Shown piece by piece: positions 1 through 7,340 of a DNA stretch of 7,474 bases; the first letter of the stretch is position 1, and every line of letters starts with the position of its first letter. The stretch is from Reichenbachiella ulvae (GTDB taxonomy: Bacteria; Bacteroidota; Bacteroidia; Cytophagales; Cyclobacteriaceae). The position numbers and the translations under genes were made by a program. The stretch is taken from assembly GCF_025833875.1 (NCBI RefSeq), contig NZ_JAOYOD010000006.1:1-7474 (forward strand). Direction: 5' to 3'. Below the pieces are notes generated by a model that saw only the letters and a program-made list of their open reading frames with translations, made no database searches and was not told the DNA's origin.

Positions 1-401
1 CGGTATGATCACGAATTTCTTCTGGTTTTTAGGTTATGAAAGTCGTTTACCCAATTTTTGAATGAAGTAAGAATAAGAAACGCTTCGCGATTCTCTGTGC
101 AAGACTATTAGGCCGTGACCGAAATTTGCTACATGGTAGGTACAATTCAGTTATCAATATTGAGGAGCGTAAATCAAGGAACGCTGCACCACCGAACAAA
201 TTACCGAAAAACACTATAAGTAAGCTTCAGAGAAGTATGATAAGCTTTAAAACAGCTGGCTTTGAGCTGGTTAACGAGTTTGTCTGGCGAATGGTGGAGG
301 ATAATTAAGGGAAGGTTTAGGGGTAAAATAGGGCAGACAACGGGTAAATTAAACCAACCTCTTTGCCTCCTGATTTAGTTTTTTTGTAAAAGAAAATTGA
401 A
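1..401. other. Upstream region, no identifiable gene; possible tail of an unknown gene ending near 308
   Basis: No recognisable protein family, tRNA or rRNA is seen here on either strand. A 60-codon plus-strand frame at 126-308 ends in a coding-looking tail (AGFELVNEFVWRMVEDN, stop at 306-308). It could be the C-terminus of an upstream gene whose earlier part is broken by indels, but I cannot assign it. The stretch 309-401 is AT-rich and lies directly before the first operon gene, so the operon promoter is expected here. I could not find a convincing Bacteroidota-type promoter (TTTG, about 20 bases, TAnnTTTG). This is the poorest-quality part of the window. Confidence 0.3.
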
Positions 402-1405
402 ATGGAATTTGTTTTACCCTTTATCCTCTGTTGTTCACACTTTTGAAAGTGTACATTTGCCTAGGGATGAAGGATCGCTCCTCTGAAATGGAAGGGGCAT
501 GGTGGCTCCTTCACTCATTTGCTGCTATGATCTTCGTGCCCATGGTATGGGCGTTATTGTAGTGCTAGTACTGATTCCATGTCATAGCACAGACGGACAA
601 TGCTGCGCTTTCATCTGCCATGCTCTATGGTTTTTTGTGGGTATTGGCATTTTTTTCCAGTTAAGTGTAAGCAGTAGAGGGTATTTCCATTACATACGGT
701 ATTGCTATGGGGAGTGAGCTTTTACCTGGTAGTTTTTACGATTTCATTTATTTTCAATTCGATGGGAAGTGACTGAATCAACCAAAGCTTCCCCATCAAC
801 AACTTATTGTGTTACAATTGTCAAAGGCGGCTATTGATCACAACTATACACAGAAGGTGACAGTGAAAACAAAAAAGAGACGGCATGGTCAAAGGCAGGG
901 AAGTTGATCAAGGTATACATTCGTCCATTCTAAGTTGCTAGTGGGAGTTGTCGCACTCCCAAACGTGCTTTTTTGAGACGCAGCACCTGTAGCAGACATA
1001 GCAATGGCAATTAATTGCAGGCCCTCCGGAGCTGCAAGTTTGTGGCTTGGGTTTGTACCATCGGAGCGTTTGCTATGAATGGCGGTTACGCTTTATTCTT
1101 ATTGGTTAAAAATAATTCGTGGGTCTTAACCGTATCCAATAGTGGCAAAGGCTTATAAGTGGGCTATTCTTGCAGGTGCATTTTGGTTTGCCGCGCTTGG
1201 CGTATATGGACAATGCTAGCGCTCATGGGGAATTAGGTCCTGTGATCGGTTGGCCATTCTTCAGGGCTGGCACTAGTCATTAGTAAATATACTGGGCGTA
1301 CAGAGGGGAGATGGTATAATGCCCAAAAGCCATTCAAAATTTTTATTAGCAGGACTAATAGTGTCTATCATTGTCATTTTGCACTTTGGATATGCCAATT
1401 ATTAG
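402..1405 (+). pseudogene. RhaT-family sugar/proton symporter, multiply frameshifted
   Basis: This is a remnant or mis-sequenced copy of an inner-membrane sugar:proton symporter of the L-rhamnose transporter (RhaT) family. No long frame survives, but family-like segments appear in order in different frames: an N-terminal start at 402 (MEFVLPFILCC), GAWWLLHSFAAMIFVPMVWA near 495-555, a VSITYGIAMG-like stretch near 685-715, GAFAMNGGYALFLLVKNNSW at about 1060-1125, and WAILAGAFWFAALGVYGQ near 1155-1215. LGPVIGWP follows near 1230-1255, then the hydrophobic C-terminus KFLLAGLIVSIIVILHFGYA, stop at 1403-1405. The span (1004 bases, about 334 codons) fits the usual RhaT length. Several stops and indels separate the pieces. 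It lies 11 bases before the cycloisomerase-like gene, so it is probably the importer for the sugar this operon degrades. Family recognition is fairly secure. The transported sugar is inferred from context and need not be rhamnose. Real decay and sequencing error cannot be separated here. Confidence 0.72.
437..452. repeat. Short perfect inverted repeat, ACACTTT-TG-AAAGTGT
   Basis: Two 7-base arms separated by TG form a perfect palindrome-like site, 35 bases after the proposed RhaT-family start codon. By form it could be an operator for a dimeric regulator, but its position inside the likely coding region and the poor local sequence quality make coincidence equally possible. Confidence 0.25.
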
Positions 1406-1416
1406 AAGATAGTACC

Positions 1417-2565
1417 ATGAAAATAGCTAAAATTGAACCATTCGCTCATTTTTCATCAAATGAATATATGCCGTTCTATTTTTCTCAATGGCAATACGAT
1501 ACACGTAAAATTTGCATCGTCAAATATTACCTTAGAATATGGGAACCTACGGCTGGGCGGTACGGCTGTGATGTATTAAGTCAAGGGTAACTCTTATTCT
1601 CATCAATAGCATGTTACTGACATGTAAATGTGTGGCAAGAGATGTATCCACGATCGATGGATTAGGCCAGAAGTGGCATCTTCGGAAGCGGCCATCAGTG
1701 CCATCGATATCGCATTGTGGGATATCAAAGGTAAGCTGCTGGATTAGCCAGTATCTGTTTTGCTGAGGAGGCGTAAAAAACCCAAAAATAGAGCCCGATG
1801 CTGACGGGATTTGTGTTTCGAGAGAGTAGCAGATTTAGAAAAAAAATTGGTAGACGAAGCTTTGCTATACAAGCGGCAGGGATTTCAAAGCCACTGAAAA
1901 TGAAAGTGGGTTTGAGTATCGAGGAGGACTTGAGGTACATCAAAGCCATTCGAGAAGCGATAGGGCCAGAGATGAGGTTGATGATACGACGCGAACCATG
2001 CATATTCATACCAAGCAGGCACTCTAAACTTTCGCTTGCGGCAGAACAGTACGCACATCAGCTGGTTCGAAGAGCCAGTGTCTCCTGAGGATGACGAAGG
2101 CTATCGAAAGCTCTAGAGAAAAAACAAATATCCCGATTGGAGGAGGGAGCATGCGAATATCTTAAATTTGGCTTTTAAGCGCTTGTTGGAAAACGAACGT
2201 GTGGATATCGGACAGCCTGATATATGCGCGGCTGGTGGACTGCACAGAAGCCAAGCGTATCGCCACGCTGGCACAGGTGTACAGCAAGGAGCTGCCGGCG
2301 CCGGCACTCACTGGGGCACATGGACCGCGATCAGATGCTTGCGGCACATTTTGTGGCCTTAATTTGGACAAAAACCCTGGCAGGACGTATGGACGACCTA
2401 CCAACAATGGAACCAGACCGCACAGAAAACGCACTCAGAGACGAAGTAACGAAACATGAATTGCTGATCGAAAAAGGAATTTTGCACGTGCCTGATACAT
2501 CCTGGCTTAGGCGTGGAAGTGTGTGATCAAGCATTAGAGAAATATTTATTTAAAGAAGAAATTAA
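1417..2565 (+). pseudogene. Enolase-superfamily cycloisomerase-like enzyme (MR/MLE type), multiply frameshifted
   Basis: The pieces, read through several frames, form a mandelate racemase/muconate-lactonizing enzyme of about 380 residues. Start ATG 1417 gives MKIAKIEPFAHFSSNEYMPF. Then come a disrupted GWGE-like motif near 1550, SAIDIALWDIKGK at about 1697-1735, the K-x-K catalytic lysines (KMKVG) near 1897-1911, and GLSIEEDLRYIKAIREAIGP. Metal ligands follow: D of IDANHAY (about 1983-2005), E of ISWFEEP (about 2056-2076) and E of a GGE-like site near 2140. Next are QPDICAAGG (2214-2240), an HSWGT-like catalytic His site (about 2305-2320) and PGLGVEV near 2501-2520. These resemble D-galactarolactone cycloisomerase. 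KxK together with DAN argues against DgoD galactonate dehydratase, which lacks both. Beside an aldehyde dehydrogenase, DgoK and DgoA, a 3,6-anhydrogalactonate cycloisomerase role is inferred. The natural stop is probably TAA 2563-2565 after one lost base. Superfamily is near certain; substrate is uncertain. Confidence 0.82.
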
Positions 2566-2567
2566 AG

Positions 2568-4011
2568 ATGAATCAGTCGTTGAAATTCGGAATAAAAAAC
2601 TTTACATAAACGGAGAATTGAGAGATGCTTCTAATGGAAAAACCTTTGAAGTAATCTGCCCTGCGGACAAACAGCTATCGCCACCATCGCATGGGCGAGC
2701 AAAGAAGATACTGAATTGGCACTCGAAAAGTGCAAAGCAAGGATTTGACTATTGGTCAAAACTGCCTTTGGCTGAGCGCCAGGAATGGATTGGCAAACTC
2801 AGAGATAAGTTATTAGAAAACAGTGATTTGCTTCGTGAAAGTATCATGTACGAAATGGGCAAAACTTGGGAAGGGTCTGAAGAGGATTTGACCAGTATTA
2901 CCAATTCGCTACAGTACTATTCGGACGAGATGAATAATCGTCAGGATATTCCGATTGCAGACAAAGAAGGAACCCATGAGCACCGTATTGTGCAGCAGCC
3001 TTTGGGAGTGTCGGTTGCCTTTTTGGCATACAATTTCCCTCTGCTCAACTTAGGATTCAAATTAGGTCCAGCACTCGCAGCGGGATGTAGTGTGATCTTA
3101 AAACCTTCAGAATTTTCGCCAGTATCAGCCTATATCATAGGCGAAATTTGTGCGGAAATCGGTTTCCCGAAAGGGGTAATCACCGTGATATGTGGGGACC
3201 TGCCAAACGTAGGGATACCGCTTTGTGAAAGCAAAATACCTAGCCTGATCACCATGATCGGGTCTACAGAGACGGCACAAAAGCTGATCGAGCAGAGCAG
3301 TAAAACATCGATCAAGCGCTATAGCATGGAGTGCGGTGGCAATGCCCCTTTCATCGTGTTTGATGATGCGGACTTGGACTTGGCGATCACCCATGGTGCG
3401 GCCTTGAAATGGGTAACTCAGGTCAAATCTGCGTGGCACCTAATCGCTTTTTCATTCACGAGTCGGTAATCGATGCTTTTACAGCTGGTGTGGCTGAGAA
3501 ATTCGAAAACGCAAAAGTGGGATTTGGTAGAGAAATAAGCCAGATATGGGGCCGCTGACCAACCAACGGTCTGTGGAGAAAGTATCACATCTCGTGAAAG
3601 AAGCTCAGAATCAAGGGGGAAAACTAGTGACTGGCGGCAAGCCGAAAGAAGGTCCAGGTTATTACTTTGAACCCACAGCGATCCGCTTGGACAACCAAGA
3701 GGCAGCGATTTTGCAAGAGAGAAATTTTCGGGCCAGTAGCCATCATTGTGCCTTTCAAAACCAAGGAAGAAGTGATCGAGTTGGCCAACAACACAGATGC
3801 AGGATTGGCGTCTTATGTGTATTCTAAAAAGGAAGAGAATTTGAACTATTTCATCGAACATTTGGCTTTTGGTGAAGTCCACCTCAATGGCTTGAAATTC
3901 GATATTTATTTGCCACACGGCGGAATCAAAAACAGTGGTATTGGTGTAGATTGCTCAAACTATGCACTTGATGATTACCTAATCAGAAAGCGAGTAACCA
4001 AAGCACTATAA
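2568..4011 (+). CDS. NAD(P)-dependent aldehyde dehydrogenase (candidate 3,6-anhydrogalactose dehydrogenase), frameshifted
   Basis: This is a cytosolic ALDH-superfamily enzyme that oxidises an aldehyde to a carboxylate. Motifs appear in order: KLYINGE at the N-terminus; AYNFP (about 3029-3043) with the oxyanion-hole Asn; the cofactor-binding lysine in KPSE (3102-3113); GSTET; MECGGNAP (3327-3350) with the general-base Glu; catalytic Cys in NSGQICVAPNR (TGC 3430-3432); EIFGP near 3722-3736; and a C-terminus ending KRVTKAL. At least five internal indels are seen: a base lost near 2670 and one gained near 2740, which cancel, one lost near 3415, one lost near 3541, one gained near 3720. ATG 2568 is my preferred start, but one more base must be restored between 2570 and 2600 to enter the main frame. 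The corrected length is about 481 residues, normal for the family. Family is certain. Substrate is inferred from the neighbouring cycloisomerase and KDGal genes. Lactaldehyde or a semialdehyde are alternatives. Confidence 0.9.
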
Positions 4012-4015
4012 ACGC

Positions 4016-4959
4016 ATGAGCGTATCAGAATACTTTATCAGCTGTGACTGGGGTACTTCCAATTTTAGACTTAGATTGGTAGAGAGCCAAACTTTAAAGG
4101 TTTGTTATGAACATCGTACGTCTGTAGGAGTGAAGTCGCTTCATGAGCAATATATAGCACAAGGAGGAGGAGACCAATTGCAGTTTTTTGCTGATTATCT
4201 AAGTAGGGAATTGACTCATTTTCCAGAAGGAAGTCGAGCATATCAAATCGTAGCATGTGGTATGGCATCGGCAAACATTGGACTCAAAAATTTAGCGTAC
4301 GCTTCTTTGCCTATAACGGCTGACGGGCAGAGCCTTTTGGCAGAGTCCTTAACTTTGAATGGTTTACAGATATTGTTGGTGTCTGGTGTGAAAGCTCAAG
4401 ACAGCATGATGCGGGGGGAGGAAATTCAAGCCGTTGGGTTAGCGGGTCATTTGCAGCATTATGAACAAGCTATCTTGCTGGCCGCCGGACGCATAGCAAA
4501 CATATTCACTACGCGGATGGAGCGTACCATGTGTTTAGTACCTATATGACTGGCGAATTATTTGACATCCTGACTAAGCAGAGTTTGCTGGCCAGTTCGG
4601 TAGCGGCCAGTGTATGGACTGCCGACCGTCAAGGAGCCTTTGAAGAAGGCGTGAAGTTGGGACTACAAGGTCAGATGAATAGTAGTTTGTTTAAGATCAG
4701 AGCCAAGGAAATACTTGATGGACAGGACAAAAAAGACAATTATTATCTACTTAGCGGCCTGCTGATTGGAGACGAATTGGCTTCGCTGCAAGGTACGAAC
4801 CAGCAGGTGGTCATGGCTGCGGCTAGTCCTATATTCGACTTGTATCGTCTAGCTTTGAATACTTTTTTACCGTCGGGTCAATTGGTTTTGCTCGGAGAAA
4901 AAGTGCAGGAAGAAGCCTTATTGGCAGGACAAAGGAAAATATTGACATATCATGAATAG
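4016..4959 (+). CDS. dgoK: 2-dehydro-3-deoxygalactonokinase, one frameshift
   Basis: DgoK phosphorylates 2-keto-3-deoxy-D-galactonate at O6 with ATP, giving the substrate of the aldolase encoded next. The N-terminus has the sugar-kinase phosphate motif CDWGTSNFRLRL (from residue 10), then ACGMASANIG, the conserved VSGVKAQDSMMRGEE region, and after the frameshift GTHSKHIHYADGAYHVF and TYMTGELFDIL. LSGLLIGDEL and a C-terminal LLGEKVQEEALLAGQ complete the fold. The two halves occupy 4016 to about 4480 and about 4489 to 4959. One base is missing in the GC-rich stretch 4481-4489, and restoring it gives about 314 residues, the usual DgoK length. The start lies 4 bases after the aldehyde dehydrogenase stop, with no clear Shine-Dalgarno, and the end overlaps dgoA by 8 bases. 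Assignment to the DgoK family is secure. The break is probably a sequencing error, because everything after it remains coherent. Confidence 0.92.
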
Positions 4960-5604
4960 TAAGGATGAATTTTCGTGGGAAGCTTTCCACAAAGCACCTA
5001 TTGTAGGGATTATACGTGGAATGGATATAGATTCGGTGAGAGGGATCGCGCAGGCGCATCTGGATGCTGGTCTATATACCTTGGAAGTGACTATGAATAC
5101 TGCAGGGGCAAGTGAAATCATCGCAGCGATTCGTAGTGAGTTTCCTGCGCTCAATGTAGGTGCTGGTACAGTTTGCACCGTTTCAGATTTTAAAAAAGCC
5201 ATCGATGCGGGTTCGCAGTTTATCGTGACGCCGATCATCGATGAAGAGGTGATCAAAAGTGCCGTTGCGCAGCAAATACCCATATTTCCAGGGGCGTATT
5301 CACCCACAGAGATATATAAGGCTTGGTCGTTGGGTGCTTCGGCAGTCAAGGTATTTCCAGCCACGCAATTGGGTGTCCAGTATATCAAGGATGTATCGGC
5401 TCCACTCAACGACATTAAGTTATTGCCTACGGGCGGTGTGTGCTCATAGACAATATCAAATCATTTTTTGAGGCAGGCGCTGTAGGTGTGGGTATGGGCA
5501 GTTCTTTGCTTCACAAGGAACTGATCAAAGCCAAAGACTTCGAAGGGTTGGCAGCACATTTCTCAAGTATTAAAGCCGAGATACAGCTTTTTATTTCCAA
5601 CTAA
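4952..5604 (+). CDS. dgoA: 2-dehydro-3-deoxy-6-phosphogalactonate aldolase (KDPG/KHG aldolase family), one frameshift
   Basis: This class I aldolase cleaves 2-keto-3-deoxy-6-phosphogalactonate to pyruvate and D-glyceraldehyde-3-phosphate. In its translation PIVGIIRG is at residues 16-23 (the IxRG form typical of DgoA), the general acid/base Glu45 lies in LEVTMNT, GAGTV at 70-74, VTP at 92-94, and the Schiff-base Lys133 in VKVFPA. Glu45 and Lys133 carry the same numbers as in E. coli Eda. TGGV follows at 160-163. Directly after it, at 5438-5445, a GTGTGTG run breaks the frame. Removing two bases, or adding one, restores LIDNIKSFFEAGAVGVGMGS and an end at TAA 5602-5604, about 216-217 residues, normal for the family. 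The ATG overlaps the dgoK stop (ATGAATAG), suggesting translational coupling. KDPGal rather than KDPG specificity is inferred from the dgoK neighbour. Confidence 0.92.
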
Positions 5605-5613
5605 AGTCCAATT

Positions 5614-5659
5614 CCACAGCAACAGTTGAAAAGTCTCTATAGCTACTGTGGTGTTTTTT
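5614..5659 (+). terminator. Putative intrinsic terminator of the catabolic operon
   Basis: CCACAG at 5614-5619 can pair with CTGTGG at 5646-5651 around a loop of 26 bases, followed at once by TGTTTTTT. It begins 9 bases after the dgoA stop and lies before the convergent nhaC operon. The stem is only 6 bp and the loop is long, so this is a moderate call. The T-run is on the plus side only, so it would act on the dgoA transcript. Confidence 0.45.
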
Positions 5660-5805
5660 AAAACCACTCTTTGTTCGCTTCTAACTCTGTAGTTTAAAAT
5701 GTTTTCAGGTGTTTCGTGTCGGCTTCTACCAACTCAGTGACCAGCCAAATTTTTAATGACTTTAAACCTTGATTTTTTAGCTTCGGATTCTTTTGTAATT
5801 GACAT
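5658..5805 (-). pseudogene. Possible small ORF of about 48 codons, frameshifted, unknown function
   Basis: Read on the minus strand from ATG 5805-5803, the frame gives MSITKESEAKKSRFKVIK. Removing one A from an A-run then continues as IWLVTELVEADTKHLKTF, and after one in-frame TAA (5696-5694) as TTELEANKEWF, ending at TAA 5660-5658. Once the single base is removed the length is an exact multiple of three, and the composition (many K, E, T, few rare residues) looks coding-like. I do not recognise the family. It lies 58 bases downstream of the nhaC stop on the same strand, so it could be the last gene of that operon. It needs one indel and one stop to be errors, so confidence is low. Confidence 0.25.
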
Positions 5806-5863
5806 TTCGTTTCTTAGTTACTTACATTAACGTGGAGTTGGGTGGTGATTTGATAGGGTGATT

Positions 5864-7339
5864 TCATATCGAAAAACCTAAGATTAGATATAGTAGAAGG
5901 TCGCACCACCGGCAGTAAGGGCGTAGGGCAGTTGGGTGTTGACATGGTCTACATGGTCGCTGGCTGAAGCCATAGATGAGATGATAGTGGTGTCTGATAT
6001 GGGCGAACAGTGATCGCCAAATACCCGCACCGCCTATAGCGGCTGCTATGGCCAACTGAAGGGTCGGTGCCCATCACATGTGCCATGGGCACAGCGATAG
6101 AGATCATGATCGCAAAAGTGCCCCAAGAGGTACCTGTACTAAAGGCAATAAAGCAGCTCACCAAAAATACGATGGCAGGCACAAGGTTTGGCGAAAGCCA
6201 AGCCTTAAAATTTCAGCTACGTACAAGCCCGTTTTCAGCTCTTTGCACAGACTTCCTAATGCAAACGCGAATACCATCAGAATGGCCAATGAGACCATGC
6301 CCGACATGCCTTTGAGAGAGAGATCTACCATTTCTTTGATGCCCAATAGTCCTTGCGCCTTGTATATGCCCATGGCTACCAAGATTGCCGTAGCGACGGA
6401 GGTAAGCACAGAGGTAGAACCCGAGCCCTGACCCATGGCGCGCAAGGCCAGGTTGAGGAAATCGCCTTGGTTAGTGTCTAGCTCACTCCATCCCGTATAG
6501 ATTAGCATGAGGGGCATCATTACGATCATGGTCGTGATGGGCAAGATCATATTGATGCTGCGGTGTGCGATGTTTGCCTTGGCATCGAGCATAGACACTT
6601 CGTCTGAGATCATAGGAGTAGCGCCATCAGCGATCAGCTTGCCCTCTTCTTGGCGACTGGCATTCGGCTTTTTTCATGGCGTAGTCCTTACCTGTGAAGA
6701 TTACATAGGCTACGAGACTCAAGGCGAGAAAGGGGTAGAAATTATAGGGCAAGGCACGCATCATTGTGGCAAATGGCTTGTCAAATCCTTGCATCACGAG
6801 TAGCCCCATGATGTAGGCGCCCAGGCGTTGAACGGGAAGATGATGCAGGAAGGAGCCGAACTAGAATCTGCCAAGTAGGCGAGTTTTCTCTAGGTATTTT
6901 GAGGTTGTCGAATATCGGACGATAGAGCGTGCCTACGGTGAGGATAGAGATGTTGGATTCTACAAAAATGATGATGCCCGTGAGTGAGGCAAAAATCTGT
7001 ACCAGTCGGCGGTTGCTTTGGTGTTTGGTTCTGGGGCGTTTCTTCCGAGCTTACTTTTGACTACTTCGATAAATCCTGCCACACCACCAGATCGTTGGAT
7101 CAGAGCGATGAGTGCACCTATGAGCAGGGTGAAAATAATGGTGCGGGTGTTGCCAGCGTCTTCGAAGACAGCTACGAAGGCATTGAGTGTAGCAAAGGAA
7201 CCAGAGAGTGGATTGCCACCATTGATGATAACCCAGCCGATCCAAATGCCTAGGGTGAGGGATAGAAATACCTGTTGGTGCGTAAGCCATGGATGGCTAC
7301 CAGAGGAGGAACTAACGACCAAAATCCGTATTCGCTCAT
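5864..7339 (-). CDS. nhaC: NhaC-type Na+/H+ antiporter, several frameshifts
   Basis: This is an inner-membrane sodium/proton antiporter that expels Na+ in exchange for protons. ATG 7339-7337 gives [16 protein letters not shown], and the frame then shifts. Main segments on the minus strand are [20 protein letters not shown] (about 7264-7205), [17 protein letters not shown] and [17 protein letters not shown] (about 6966-6916), the last being characteristic of the family. Next come [20 protein letters not shown] (near 6808-6749), [17 protein letters not shown] (near 6435-6385), [18 protein letters not shown] (near 6150-6095) and [18 protein letters not shown] (about 6018-5965). The protein ends YLILGFSI with the stop at 5866-5864. 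At least five indels separate these segments. The overall 1476 bases (about 490 codons) match normal NhaC length, and many hydrophobic helices are evident. The gene starts 1 base after the thioredoxin-like stop. Family assignment is secure; the breaks are probably sequence errors. Confidence 0.9.
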
Positions 7340-7340
7340 G

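Noticed and set aside
361..387. TTTG followed by a TAGTTTTTTTG-like stretch as a Bacteroidota promoter
   Set aside because: The spacing is about 10 bases instead of about 20, and the site is too close to the proposed start codon.
449..460. TACATTTG as a promoter -7 element
   Set aside because: It matches TAnnTTTG but lies inside the likely coding region of the RhaT-family gene with no well-spaced upstream element that is convincing.
499..717. 72-codon plus-strand open frame
   Set aside because: It is a mixed-frame shadow of the RhaT-family remnant; the recognisable transporter segments cross in and out of this frame.
3125..3918. Long minus-strand open frames opposite the aldehyde dehydrogenase
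   Set aside because: They lie antisense to conserved aldehyde dehydrogenase motifs and show no family resemblance.
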